64,000 bases of DNA from Pseudomonas viridiflava (lineage in GTDB: Bacteria > Pseudomonadota > Gammaproteobacteria > Pseudomonadales > Pseudomonadaceae), in NCBI RefSeq assembly GCF_900583165.1, contig NZ_UTKY01000050.1, positions 1 through 64,000 on the forward strand, in the 5' to 3' direction. The position numbers and the translations under genes are program-made. Positions 17,892 to 26,184 of the stretch are shown piece by piece (position 1 is the first letter of the stretch; every line of letters begins with the position of its first letter). The notes under the pieces were generated by a model. The model saw only the letters and a list, made by a program, of their open reading frames with translations. It made no database searches and was not told the origin of the DNA.

Positions 17892-18917
17892 ATGGATTTT
17901 TTGGCCGAATACGCGAGCTTTCTGGCGAAGACCGTCACACTGGTGGTCGCTATTCTGGTGGTGCTGATCAGCTTTGCGGCCCTGCGCAGTAAAGGTCGTC
18001 GCAAGTCCACCGGCCAATTGCAGGTCAGCAAGCTCAATGATTTCTACAAAGGTCTGCGTGAGCGCCTGGAGTCGACCCTGCTCGACAAGGATCAGCTCAA
18101 GGCTTTGCGCAAATCCGAAGGCAAGGCCGAAAAGAAAAAGGGCAAGCAGAAGGCCGAGGCCAAGCCGCGGGTATTCGTGCTGGATTTCGACGGCGACATC
18201 AAGGCGTCGGCCACCGAGAGCCTGCGTCATGAAATCACCGCACTGCTGAGCCTGGCGACGCCGAAGGACGAAGTGGTGTTGCGCCTTGAAAGCGGCGGCG
18301 GAATGGTCCACAGCTATGGCCTGGCCTCTTCGCAACTGGCACGCATCCGCCAGGCGGGTGTGCCGTTGACCGTGTGCATTGACAAGGTCGCGGCCAGCGG
18401 CGGCTACATGATGGCGTGCATTGGCGAGAAGATCATCAGCGCACCGTTTGCCATCCTCGGCTCCATCGGCGTGGTGGCGCAACTGCCCAACGTTAACCGC
18501 CTGCTGAAAAAACACGATATCGACTTCGAAGTGCTCACCGCCGGCGAGTACAAGCGCACCCTCACCGTGTTTGGCGAAAACACCGAGAAGGGCCGCGAGA
18601 AGTTCCAGGAAGACCTGGATATCACGCATCAATTGTTCAAGAACTTTGTGTCGCGCTACCGCCCACAGTTGGCGATTGATGATGTGGCGACTGGGGAAGT
18701 ATGGCTGGGTGTTGCAGCGCTGGATAAACAGCTGGTGGACGAGCTGCAAACCAGCGACGAGTACCTGGCTACCAAGGCCAAGACTGCCGAGGTGTTCCAC
18801 CTGCACTACGCCGAGCGCAAGAGTTTGCAGGAACGTGTCGGCCTCGCTGCCAGTGGCTCGGTGGATCGCGTGTTGCTGACCTGGTGGAGCCGGTTGACTC
18901 AGCAGCGTTTCTGGTAA
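17892..18917 (+). CDS. sohB: SohB-like inner-membrane peptidase (S49 family)
   Basis: 341 residues. One N-terminal membrane segment (about 7-30, FLAKTVTLVVAILVVLISFAAL), a Lys/Glu-rich linker (KAEKKKGKQKAEAKP) and a ClpP-like S49 protease domain. The nucleophile Ser is in VAASGGYMMAC and the general-base Lys in GEYKRTLTVFG, the usual SppA/SohB Ser-Lys dyad. It probably degrades membrane or signal-peptide fragments. AAGGAGA precedes the ATG at 17892; upstream in-frame codons lack such a site. A hairpin follows the stop. Confidence 0.92.
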   Translation: MDFLAEYASFLAKTVTLVVAILVVLISFAALRSKGRRKSTGQLQVSKLNDFYKGLRERLESTLLDKDQLKALRKSEGKAEKKKGKQKAEAKPRVFVLDFDGDIKASATESLRHEITALLSLATPKDEVVLRLESGGGMVHSYGLASSQLARIRQAGVPLTVCIDKVAASGGYMMACIGEKIISAPFAILGSIGVVAQLPNVNRLLKKHDIDFEVLTAGEYKRTLTVFGENTEKGREKFQEDLDITHQLFKNFVSRYRPQLAIDDVATGEVWLGVAALDKQLVDELQTSDEYLATKAKTAEVFHLHYAERKSLQERVGLAASGSVDRVLLTWWSRLTQQRFW

Positions 18918-18943
18918 GCAGAATTCAACGGCTCAGATAACTT

Positions 18944-18988
18944 ATGTGGGAGGGGCAGTGCGACGATTCGACTTGCCCCCTCCCACAT
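18944..18988. terminator. Long REP-like hairpin downstream of sohB
   Basis: ATGTGGGAGGGGCA is mirrored by TGCCCCCTCCCACAT with one extra base, around a loop of 16 bp. It has the outer arms of the REPIN family but not the full REPIN interior. It sits 26 bp after the sohB stop and probably ends that transcript. Confidence 0.65.
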
Positions 18989-19103
18989 TGGGTCTGTGTA
19001 GGGTCAGGTGGAGGGGTATTACAGATTTTGTAATAGTTTTGGATTGTAGGAAAACAGGCTTTCGACTGTAGGATTCAAGTCCTTTTCCCATTGCAGGACT
19101 TGC

Positions 19104-19241
19104 ATGAACACCCTCTCGGAGCCCCCCAGTCGTCTTTCCCCAAGACATTCGCTGTCGCTGTTCCCGCTGAAGCATCCCGTATTCCGACTGCTAACCTTGT
19201 CCCGGTCCACTGACCGCGCTTTGCCGTGTCCGGCATTCTGA
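19104..19241 (+). CDS. Candidate 45-residue proline-rich leader ORF upstream of terC
   Basis: ATG with GCAGGA 5 nt upstream. The frame is open for 45 codons and stops 23 bp before the terC-like ATG. The peptide starts MNTLSEPPSRLSPRHS and contains FPLKHPVFRLL; Pro, Arg, Ser and Leu dominate. Short Pro-rich leader ORFs control some bacterial metal-transporter genes (mgtL and corL in enterics). Here the neighbour is a metal-linked TerC/CorC protein, so a regulatory leader is conceivable. It may equally be a chance ORF. Confidence 0.3.
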   Translation: MNTLSEPPSRLSPRHSLSLFPLKHPVFRLLTLSRSTDRALPCPAF

Positions 19242-19264
19242 AACCTAGATCGAGATTTTAATAA

Positions 19265-20821
19265 ATGGAATGGTTAGCGGATCCAACGGCCTGGCTCGGC
19301 TTGTTGACCTTGATTGTGCTGGAACTGGTGCTGGGTATCGACAACCTGGTGTTTATCGCGATCCTGGCGGACAAGCTGCCGCCGGAGCAGCGCGACCGTG
19401 CGCGGTTGATCGGTTTGTCCTTGGCATTGCTGATGCGCCTGGGCCTGTTGGCGAGTATTTCCTGGCTGGTGACCCTTACGCAGCCGCTGTTCGAGGTGTT
19501 CGACAAGAGCTTCTCCGGGCGTGACCTGATCATGCTGTTTGGTGGTGTGTTCCTGCTGTTCAAGGCCACCATGGAATTGCACGAGCGCCTTGAGGGCCAT
19601 GTGGCCCAACGCACCGGCAACGTGGCCTATGCGATGTTCTGGCCGATCGTGGCGCAGATCGTGGTGCTTGACGCGGTGTTCTCCCTGGACGCGGTGATTA
19701 CCGCCGTGGGCATGGTGGATGAGCTGGCGGTGATGATGATCGCGGTGATTATTTCCATCGGCCTGATGATTGTTGCGAGCAAGCCGCTGACCCGCTTCGT
19801 CAACGCGCACCCGACCGTGATCATGCTGTGTCTGGGCTTCTTGATGATGATTGGTTTCGCCCTGACCGCCGAAGGCCTGGGCTTCCATATTCCGAAGGGC
19901 TACCTGTATGCGGCCATCGGTTTCTCGATCCTGATCGAAGTGTTCAACCAGATCGCCCGCGCTCGTCGCAAAAAGTCGGCACAAGGCGTGTTGCCGGTGC
20001 GTGAGCGCACCGCCCATGCGGTCATGCGCTTGCTCGGCGGGCGCAGCCTGGCAGTAGAAGAGGTGGGCGAAGAGGTGGCTGACTTGCTGGGCGAGGCGGA
20101 TGCCAACCAGGGCCCGCTGTTTGATCGACGTGAGCGCGTGATGATCAGTGGCGTGCTGCAACTGGCCGAGCGGCCGATTCGCACCTTGATGACGCCGCGG
20201 GCCAAGGTCGACTTTATCGACTTGGCCGATGATCCCGAGAGCATTCGTCTGAAGCTTATGCATTCGTCCTACTCACGCCTGCCGTTGATCCGCGATGGCG
20301 CGGTGGATGAACCACTGGGTTTTGTGCATAAAAAAGAGCTGCTCAAGGAATATCTGGCCGGCAACGAGCCTAACCTGGAGCACCTGGCGCGCCGGGCAGT
20401 CAACCTGCTGGAGAGCTTTTCGGTGCTTAACGCTTTGGAGCAAATGCGTCAGGCGTCCACCCACATCGCCTTCGTGATCAACGAATTCGGTGACTTCCTG
20501 GGGGTGTTGAGCATGACCGATATTCTCGAGTCCATCGCCGGCGAGCTGCCTGACGCCAGCGAAATCGAAGGGCCGGACATTGTCGAGGAGGGCGCAGGCT
20601 TTCGCGTCAATGGCGCCCTGAACCTCAACCAGATCCGTCAGCGCACCGGCTTCCAGGCGGTGGCGACCGAGGATTACCAGACCCTGGCGGGCCTGGTGAT
20701 GAGCCTGCTGGACCGCCTGCCCGTGGTGGGCGACAGCCTGGTGTATGAAGGCTGGCGCCTGACCGTGGCGGCGGTGGAGGAGCGCCGCGTGACGCAAGTG
20801 TGCATGTCGCGTGAAACCTAA
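19265..20821 (+). CDS. TerC-CBS-CorC/HlyC membrane protein (YoaE/YegH type)
   Basis: 518 residues in three modules. The TerC membrane domain (about 1-230) has several hydrophobic segments and the acidic motifs [12 protein letters not shown] and [17 protein letters not shown] that TerC proteins use for metal. A CBS pair (about 300-420, [12 protein letters not shown] and [18 protein letters not shown]) follows, then a CorC/HlyC C-terminal domain (about 430-515, [16 protein letters not shown]). Family members are linked to metal export, often manganese, or to tellurite resistance. The substrate cannot be read from sequence. Its stop codon overlaps that of the convergent thioredoxin-like gene. 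Only a weak RBS is seen before the ATG. Confidence 0.88.
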   Translation: MEWLADPTAWLGLLTLIVLELVLGIDNLVFIAILADKLPPEQRDRARLIGLSLALLMRLGLLASISWLVTLTQPLFEVFDKSFSGRDLIMLFGGVFLLFKATMELHERLEGHVAQRTGNVAYAMFWPIVAQIVVLDAVFSLDAVITAVGMVDELAVMMIAVIISIGLMIVASKPLTRFVNAHPTVIMLCLGFLMMIGFALTAEGLGFHIPKGYLYAAIGFSILIEVFNQIARARRKKSAQGVLPVRERTAHAVMRLLGGRSLAVEEVGEEVADLLGEADANQGPLFDRRERVMISGVLQLAERPIRTLMTPRAKVDFIDLADDPESIRLKLMHSSYSRLPLIRDGAVDEPLGFVHKKELLKEYLAGNEPNLEHLARRAVNLLESFSVLNALEQMRQASTHIAFVINEFGDFLGVLSMTDILESIAGELPDASEIEGPDIVEEGAGFRVNGALNLNQIRQRTGFQAVATEDYQTLAGLVMSLLDRLPVVGDSLVYEGWRLTVAAVEERRVTQVCMSRET

Positions 20822-21174
20822 AGCGATGTCGTGGCCGGGTGACCGGCCAATGCGTAACGCTTGAAGGTCTGCTCCACCAACTCAGCTTGACCCTCCTCTG
20901 GACCAAAACCCTTGAGTTTCTTCATCAGTGCACCGCCCACATAGACCAGAAGGGTGGGGGTGCCTGTGACTTCGGGGTGTCTGGGGGTTTCTGCACAATC
21001 GAGTATTAAGCTCAATATCCAAGGGTATTTGCCAGCGATCAGCTCGAACAGTGGGATTGCATTGGCGCAGGCGGGGCAATGCTCTGTGGTAAACAGCAGG
21101 AAGACCGGCTGCTCAGTGTCCAGTACAGATTGAAACTCTTCGGCAGTGGCGATGGTAGCGTTGGCAATCCCCAT
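20818..21174 (-). CDS. Thioredoxin-like protein with CPAC motif
   Basis: 118 residues with a thioredoxin fold: [20 protein letters not shown] holds the CxxC as CPAC instead of CGPC, and the cis-Pro is in [12 protein letters not shown]. There is no signal peptide, so it is probably cytoplasmic. The ATG at 21174 is preferred; the frame continues 12 codons upstream. It is convergent with the TerC-like gene, the two stop codons overlapping by 3 bases. Its redox partner is unknown. Confidence 0.82.
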   Translation of the reverse strand: MGIANATIATAEEFQSVLDTEQPVFLLFTTEHCPACANAIPLFELIAGKYPWILSLILDCAETPRHPEVTGTPTLLVYVGGALMKKLKGFGPEEGQAELVEQTFKRYALAGHPATTSL

Positions 21175-21247
21175 GGCGATCCCCCTTTGGCGGCTTGGGT
21201 TTTTGCCCACGCTAAGCCGGGGTGCCGCAGCCGTCTACTGTCAACCT

Positions 21248-21496
21248 TCACAGGTCGGCGTCACGCTCCAGGCGTTCACGCTCCTTGCGCGCCTGGCCCG
21301 CGCATTTCTTGTATTCCTCGTTGTCCCGGGAGGCCTTGGCCTTGCGGTAGCCGTGGTGATTCTGGCTGGTGTAATTGGTGCTCAAGGCTTTGTTGAGCTT
21401 GCGCAGTTCTTCTTTGCAATCGCGGCGGTCGTTGCTGGCATTGGCGCTTGCGGCGACCAGCAAAGAGAGCAAAACCAGGGTCAGGCGGAGCTTCAT
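21248..21496 (-). CDS. Small periplasmic protein, function unknown
   Basis: 82 residues: a signal peptide (KLRLTLVLLSLLVAASANA, predicted cleavage near residue 20) and a very hydrophilic, Lys/Arg/Glu-rich mature part with two Cys (RRDCKEELRKLNKAL and EEYKKCAGQARKERERLE). The Cys pair could form a disulfide. I do not recognise a named family. It lies upstream of the thioredoxin-like gene on the same strand, 73 bp away, and could share its transcript. Confidence 0.7.
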   Translation of the reverse strand: MKLRLTLVLLSLLVAASANASNDRRDCKEELRKLNKALSTNYTSQNHHGYRKAKASRDNEEYKKCAGQARKERERLERDADL

Positions 21497-21829
21497 CGGG
21501 GCGCGGTCCTTGTCGACGGGGGTATGCCTAGGCTAGTCCAGCGTTCGGTTTTTTCAATGTGGCCGGGTGCCCTGCACTGGTGCGTATTGACGCCTTAGCG
21601 GTGCGCTCGTGTGAGGCCTGTCACCACAGCGTGTGGCCTTGGGTAGCAAGCCTCTTGCAGGCGATGGAAAAAGTCCAATCACCTCAATAGGTGTATCTGT
21701 CTGATTTATAAGCACTTCATTGCGATCATTCTTTTCTGTTACTGCCTGTGGCACACTTTCTGCTGTCTATTCCGTTGTTACATACTAAGTTCCGGTATAG
21801 CGGAATACACAATTCCTGGAGTGCTTGTC
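21497..21829. other. Intergenic region with divergent promoters and an operator palindrome
   Basis: 333 bp between the minus-strand small periplasmic gene and the ABC importer operon. It holds a short AGGCC...GGCCT inverted repeat around 21612-21640 and the TTCCG palindrome at 21790-21805. No coding frame is convincing. Confidence 0.6.
21790..21805 (+). promoter_or_regulatory. Operator candidate TTCCG-N6-CGGAA before the ABC importer operon
   Basis: TTCCGGTATAGCGGAA is a 16-bp palindrome with one mismatched pair, ending 24 bp before the ATG at 21830. IclR-family regulators often use operators of this size and A/T-centred form, and an IclR gene lies in the same cluster at 25411. It is the only such site I noticed in the cluster. 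Confidence 0.5.
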
Positions 21830-22678
21830 ATGCATCACCGACCTTCCGTGTTCAAAGCGTGTGTTTTTCTCTTCGCCGCATCGGCTTCCCTCGCAAGCTT
21901 CGTGCAGGCAGCGGACAGCAAGCTCGATGATGTGCTCAAACGTGGGCACTTGATCGTGGGTACAGGCAGTACCAATGCGCCGTGGCACTTCCAGGGAGCG
22001 GATGGCAAGTTGCAGGGGTTTGATATCGACATCGGCCGCATCGTGGCCAAGGGCTTGTTCAACGACCCGACCAAGGTTGAGTTTGTGGTGCAGTCCTCTG
22101 ATGCACGGATTCCCAACCTGCTGACCGACAAGGTCGACATGAGTTGCCAGTTCATCACCGTCACCGCCAGCCGCGCACAGCAAGTGGCCTTCACCCTGCC
22201 GTACTACCGCGAAGGTGTAGGCCTGCTGCTGCCGACCAACAGCAAGTACAAAGAAATCGATGACCTGCAGGCCGCTGGCGATGACGTCACCGTGGCCGTG
22301 CTGCAAAACGTCTACGCCGAAGAACTCGTGCACCAGGCGCTGCCAAAAGCCAAGGTCGACCAGTACGACAGCGTCGACCTGATGTACCAGGCCGTGAACT
22401 CCGGCCGTGCCGATGCCGCCGCCACCGATCAGTCCTCGGTCAAATACCTGATGGTGCAGAACCCTGGCCGCTACCGCAGCCCGGCGTACGCCTGGAGCCC
22501 GCAAACCTACGCCTGCGCCGTCAAGCGGGGCGACCAGGACTGGCTGAACTTCGTCAACACCGCCCTGCATGAAGCCATGACCGGTGTGGAATTCCCCACC
22601 TACAAGGCCTCGTTCAAGCAATGGTTTGGCGTGGACCTGCCAGAGCCTGCGATCGGTTTCCCGGTTGAATTCAAGTGA
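21830..22678 (+). CDS. ABC transporter substrate-binding protein, polar amino acid type
   Basis: 282 residues. Signal peptide (about 1-25, ending FVQAAD), then a type II periplasmic binding fold of SBP family 3: LDDVLKRGHLIVGTGSTNAPWHF, GFDIDIGRIVAKGLF, and the ligand-loop stretch MSCQFITVTASRAQQVAFTL. Such proteins bind amino acids, opines or amino-sugar acids in the periplasm. The ATG at 21830 is chosen (CTGGAG, about 9-nt spacing). It heads an operon with two permeases and an ATPase. A stable hairpin follows at once, which fits higher expression of the binding protein. Confidence 0.9.
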   Translation: MHHRPSVFKACVFLFAASASLASFVQAADSKLDDVLKRGHLIVGTGSTNAPWHFQGADGKLQGFDIDIGRIVAKGLFNDPTKVEFVVQSSDARIPNLLTDKVDMSCQFITVTASRAQQVAFTLPYYREGVGLLLPTNSKYKEIDDLQAAGDDVTVAVLQNVYAEELVHQALPKAKVDQYDSVDLMYQAVNSGRADAAATDQSSVKYLMVQNPGRYRSPAYAWSPQTYACAVKRGDQDWLNFVNTALHEAMTGVEFPTYKASFKQWFGVDLPEPAIGFPVEFK

Positions 22679-22684
22679 CTAACC

Positions 22685-22706
22685 GGGGCGCCCGCTGCGG
22701 CGCCCC
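22685..22706 (+). terminator. Intra-operon hairpin after the binding-protein gene
   Basis: Perfect 8-bp stem GGGGCGCC / GGCGCCCC with a CGCTGC loop, 6 bp after the stop and with no T-run. It probably stabilises the upstream mRNA or causes partial termination rather than ending the operon. Confidence 0.6.
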
Positions 22707-22724
22707 ATTCAGGTACTGCTGACC

Positions 22725-23387
22725 ATGAACTATCAGTTGAACTTTGCCGCCGTCTGGCGCGATTTCGACACCTTGCTGGCGGGGCTCGGTCTGGGCTTGC
22801 AGCTCGCATTGCTGTCCATCGCCATCGGCTGCGTGATCGGCTTGATGACGGCGTTCGCCATGTTGTCCAAGCACCGCGCGTTGCGAATCGTCGCGTCGGT
22901 GTACGTGACGGTGGTGCGCAATACGCCGATTCTCGTGCTGATCCTGTTGATCTACTTTGCGTTGCCATCGCTGGGGATTCGCCTGGATAAAATCCCTTCG
23001 TTCATCATCACCCTGTCGTTGTACGCCGGTGCTTATCTGACCGAAGTATTCCGCGCCGGGCTGTTGAATATTCCCAAGGGGTTGCGCGAAGCCGGTTTGG
23101 CCATTGGCTTGGGCGAGTGGCGTATCCGCGCCTATATCACCGTGCCGGTGATGCTGCGCAATGTGCTGCCGGCGCTGTCGAACAACTTTATTTCGCTGTT
23201 CAAGGACACCTCGCTTGCCGCTGCCATCGCGGTGCCTGAGTTGACCTATTACGCCCGCAAGATCAACGTCGAAAGCTACCGGGTGATTGAAACCTGGCTG
23301 GTCACGACCGCGCTCTACGTGGCTGCCTGTTACCTCATTGCCATGCTGCTCCGCTACCTGGAACAGCGTCTGGCAATCCGTCGTTAA
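22725..23387 (+). CDS. Amino-acid-type ABC transporter permease 1
   Basis: 220 residues with about five hydrophobic segments and the inner-membrane loop motif that contacts the ATPase (LREAGLAIGLGEWRI, EAA motif near residue 125). It belongs to the HisM/GltJ permease family and forms a heterodimer with the permease encoded 11 bp downstream. The substrate is set by the binding protein. Confidence 0.9.
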   Translation: MNYQLNFAAVWRDFDTLLAGLGLGLQLALLSIAIGCVIGLMTAFAMLSKHRALRIVASVYVTVVRNTPILVLILLIYFALPSLGIRLDKIPSFIITLSLYAGAYLTEVFRAGLLNIPKGLREAGLAIGLGEWRIRAYITVPVMLRNVLPALSNNFISLFKDTSLAAAIAVPELTYYARKINVESYRVIETWLVTTALYVAACYLIAMLLRYLEQRLAIRR

Positions 23388-23398
23388 GGAGGGCTTTC

Positions 23399-24061
23399 AT
23401 GTACGAGTCCCCAAGCTGGCTGCATGAGTTGTGGATCGCCCGGGACACCCTGTGGGCGGGCTTTCAGGCCAGCGTTTATGTGTCTGCGCTGGCAATTATC
23501 TTTGGCACCCTAATCGGCATCGTCGCCGGGTTGGTGCTGACCTACGGCAAGTTCTGGGTGCGCGCACCGTTTCGCCTGTACGTGGATTTGATCCGTGGCA
23601 CACCTGTGTTTGTGCTGGTGCTGGCGTGTTTCTACATGCTGCCGGCGCTGGGTTGGCAGATCACGGCGTTTCAGGCCGGTGCGGTCGGGCTCACGCTGTT
23701 TTGCGGCTCCCACGTATCGGAAATCGTGCGCGGCGCGCTGCAAGCCATTCCCCGTGGGCAACTGGAAGCGGGCAGGGCGATTGGCCTGACGTTCTACCAG
23801 TCGCTGGGCTACGTGTTGTTGCCCCAGGCGTTGCGCCAGATATTGCCAACCTGGGTCAACTCCTCCACCGAAATCGTCAAGGCTTCCACCTTGCTGTCGG
23901 TGATCGGCGTGGCCGAGTTGCTGCTGAGCACCCAGCAGGTCATCGCACGCACCTTTATGACCCTGGAGTTCTACCTGTTCGCGGGTTTTCTGTTCTTTGT
24001 CATCAACTACGCCATTGAGTTATTCGGGCGCTACATTGAAAAGCGGGTGGCCTTGCCATGA
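23399..24061 (+). CDS. Amino-acid-type ABC transporter permease 2
   Basis: 220 residues, the second HisM-type membrane subunit, with EAA motif [21 protein letters not shown] lies upstream of the ATG. Its stop overlaps the ATPase start by ATGA (24058-24061), indicating coupled translation. Confidence 0.9.
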   Translation: MYESPSWLHELWIARDTLWAGFQASVYVSALAIIFGTLIGIVAGLVLTYGKFWVRAPFRLYVDLIRGTPVFVLVLACFYMLPALGWQITAFQAGAVGLTLFCGSHVSEIVRGALQAIPRGQLEAGRAIGLTFYQSLGYVLLPQALRQILPTWVNSSTEIVKASTLLSVIGVAELLLSTQQVIARTFMTLEFYLFAGFLFFVINYAIELFGRYIEKRVALP

Positions 24062-24840
24062 ACCAACCTCACACCAACCAACCGCTGCTGAATATTCGCG
24101 GCCTGCGTAAACAATACGGCGAGGTCGAAGTGCTCAAGGGCGTCGATCTTTCCATGCAACGCGGCAACGTGGTGACGTTGATCGGCTCCAGCGGTTCGGG
24201 CAAAACCACGCTGCTGCGCTGCGTCAACTTGTTGGAGGAGTTCCAGGGCGGGCAAATCACCCTGGATGGCGAGTCCATTGGCTACAGCGATATCGCCGGC
24301 AAGCGCGTGCGTCACCCCGAGCGCGTGATTGCCCAGCACCGTGCGATGACGGGCATGGCGTTCCAGCAGTTCAATCTGTTTCCGCATCTGACGGCTTTGC
24401 AGAACGTCACACTGGGTTTATTGAAAGTTAAGAAAATGCCTAAGGACGAGGCGGTGGCATTTGCGGAAAAATGGCTAGACCGTGTAGGACTTTTGGAGCG
24501 CCGCAACCACTTCCCCGGCCAGCTTTCCGGTGGCCAGCAGCAACGCGTGGCCATCGCCCGCGCCATCGCGATGAACCCCAGCTTGATGCTGTTCGACGAA
24601 GTGACGTCGGCCCTCGACCCTGAGCTGGTGGGCGAAGTGCTCAGCGTGATCAAGGGACTGGCGGAAGAGGGCATGACCATGCTGTTGGTCACCCACGAAA
24701 TGCGGTTTGCCTATGAAGTCTCGGACAAAATCGTATTTATGAACCAGGGCCGTATTGAAGAACAGGGCACGTCGAAGGATATGTTCGAGCGTCCGCAGTC
24801 GCCGCGCCTAGCGGAATTTTTGAAGAACATTCGTTTTTAA
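24058..24840 (+). CDS. Amino-acid-type ABC transporter ATP-binding protein
   Basis: 260 residues of the GlnQ/HisP family. Walker [11 protein letters not shown]-loop in [15 protein letters not shown], signature [14 protein letters not shown], Walker [15 protein letters not shown] and the switch His in LLVTHEM. All motifs are intact. It powers the importer encoded just upstream. The ridA-like gene follows 13 bp later, within the same probable operon. Confidence 0.93.
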   Translation: MNQPHTNQPLLNIRGLRKQYGEVEVLKGVDLSMQRGNVVTLIGSSGSGKTTLLRCVNLLEEFQGGQITLDGESIGYSDIAGKRVRHPERVIAQHRAMTGMAFQQFNLFPHLTALQNVTLGLLKVKKMPKDEAVAFAEKWLDRVGLLERRNHFPGQLSGGQQQRVAIARAIAMNPSLMLFDEVTSALDPELVGEVLSVIKGLAEEGMTMLLVTHEMRFAYEVSDKIVFMNQGRIEEQGTSKDMFERPQSPRLAEFLKNIRF

Positions 24841-24853
24841 TCAGGAGATAGTT

Positions 24854-25243
24854 ATGAGCATTACTCGTTACGGCACTGGCAGCACCGCCGGCGGCGGCCA
24901 GCCTCGTCCTTTCGCCCGTGCGGTGGAGGCGGACGGCTGGCTCTACGTCTCGGGCCAGGTGCCAGCGGTGGACGGTGAAATCATCAACGGCGGGATCGTC
25001 GAGCAAACCCGCCAGACCATGCGTAACGTGGTGGCGATCCTAGAAGAAGCCGGCTACGAATTGAAAGACGTGGTGCGCGTGGGTGTATGGCTGGAAGACC
25101 CACGGGATTTCTGGAGTTTCAACAAGGTCTTCGGCGAATACTTCACCCCGGAACACGCTCCGGCGCGGGCCTGCGTGCAGGCCAATATGATGGTGGACTG
25201 CAAGGTCGAGATCGATTGCGTGGCCTACAAGAAAAAAGGCTAA
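24854..25243 (+). CDS. RidA family protein (enamine/imine deaminase-like)
   Basis: 129 residues of the YjgF/RidA family. RidA proteins hydrolyse reactive enamine/imine intermediates released by PLP-dependent dehydratases. Family features are YVSGQVPAVDGEI, the helix QTRQTMRNVVAILEEAGYELKDVV and HAPARACVQ, whose Arg is the residue needed for imine hydrolysis in active members. It sits between the importer and a DSD1-like PLP enzyme, exactly where such a cleaning activity would be used. AGGAGA precedes the ATG. Confidence 0.9.
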   Translation: MSITRYGTGSTAGGGQPRPFARAVEADGWLYVSGQVPAVDGEIINGGIVEQTRQTMRNVVAILEEAGYELKDVVRVGVWLEDPRDFWSFNKVFGEYFTPEHAPARACVQANMMVDCKVEIDCVAYKKKG

Positions 25244-25274
25244 ATGCCCCACTCTTGAAATCACCACAGTACTC

Positions 25275-25365
25275 ATGTGGGAGGGGGCTTGCCCCCGATA
25301 GCAGTGTGTCAGCACCAGATGCATCAACTGACACTCCCTCATCGGGGGCAAGCCCCCTCCCACAT
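25275..25365. repeat. REPIN between ridA-like and iclR-like genes
   Basis: Inverted TGTGGGAGGGGGCTTGCCCC units around a GTGTCAG...CTGACAC core. It separates the importer-ridA part from the IclR-PLP enzyme part of the cluster and could end or attenuate transcription. Confidence 0.93.
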
Positions 25366-25410
25366 TGGATCACAGCCAGACCATAGAATTTTGACCGGAC
25401 GCAAATCGCC

Positions 25411-26175
25411 ATGACCGAAGACACCATCAAACGCCGCGCCAAAGGCCTGGACCGGGCGTTCGATATCCTCGATTTTCTCAAGGAAGTCGGCCAGCCCCTG
25501 CGCCCGAATGATATTGCCAGCGGCATCGGCAGCCCCAAGTCCACGGTCTATGAGCTGGTCGCCTCTTTGCTTGAGCGACGCATCCTGGAAACCGTGGGCA
25601 AGGACGGTCACGTCTACCTGGGCCGCCAGTTGTACTTTCTCGGTCAGGCCCATTTGCGGCATTTCGACCTGACCCGCGAAGCCGACCACGCCTTGCAAGA
25701 AATCGTCAGCCAAACCCACGAAACCGCGCAGATGTGCCTGCTCAACGGGCGCAAATACACGGTGGCGCTGATGCGCGAAGGGGAGCGGCATTTCCGTATC
25801 TCGTCGGATATCGGCGAAAACGCGCCGATCCCCTGGACCGCCTCCGGGCGCCTGTTGCTGGGGCACCTGAGCGATCAACAGATCATCGACCTGATCGACC
25901 ACGACGACTTCATCCTGCCGGATGGTCAGCGCCTGCCGCTGGACACCTTCCTGGCACAAATCCGCCAGGCCACCCTCGATGGTTTCTTTTCCTTCGACAG
26001 CGTGGCCGACACCTTTACCCATTGCTTTGCGGCCCCTGTGCGGGACCCGCAAGGCATCAGCATTGCGACATTGTGCATCGTCGCGCCGCGTGCCGATGCC
26101 ATCAAACACTACAACGACTATCGCCGGGTGTTGATCGACAGCGCCAACAACCTGGCCCGTCGCATCAACGAATAG
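25411..26175 (+). CDS. IclR-family transcriptional regulator
   Basis: 254 residues. An N-terminal winged helix (about 10-70, GLDRAFDILDFLKE and RPNDIASGIGSPKSTVYEL) is followed by an IclR effector domain (about 75-250, LNGRKYTVALM, IPWTASGRLLLGHL, FSFDSVADTFTHCFAAPV). It lies between the transporter genes and the PLP enzyme it precedes by 9 bp, so it is the likely local regulator, with the substrate or a pathway intermediate as effector. The TTCCG palindrome at 21790 is a candidate target. Confidence 0.9.
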   Translation: MTEDTIKRRAKGLDRAFDILDFLKEVGQPLRPNDIASGIGSPKSTVYELVASLLERRILETVGKDGHVYLGRQLYFLGQAHLRHFDLTREADHALQEIVSQTHETAQMCLLNGRKYTVALMREGERHFRISSDIGENAPIPWTASGRLLLGHLSDQQIIDLIDHDDFILPDGQRLPLDTFLAQIRQATLDGFFSFDSVADTFTHCFAAPVRDPQGISIATLCIVAPRADAIKHYNDYRRVLIDSANNLARRINE

Positions 26176-26184
26176 GAGCATTTC

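Larger units (their letters stand above)
18918..19264. other. Intergenic region sohB to terC: hairpin plus possible leader ORF
   Basis: Contains a REP-like hairpin at 18944-18988 and a candidate 45-codon leader ORF at 19104-19241. No yybP-ykoY manganese riboswitch consensus was recognised, although that element often precedes terC-like genes. Confidence 0.5.

Noticed and set aside
18991..19264. yybP-ykoY manganese riboswitch before the terC-like gene
   Set aside because: The conserved core sequence of that riboswitch was not found in the leader.
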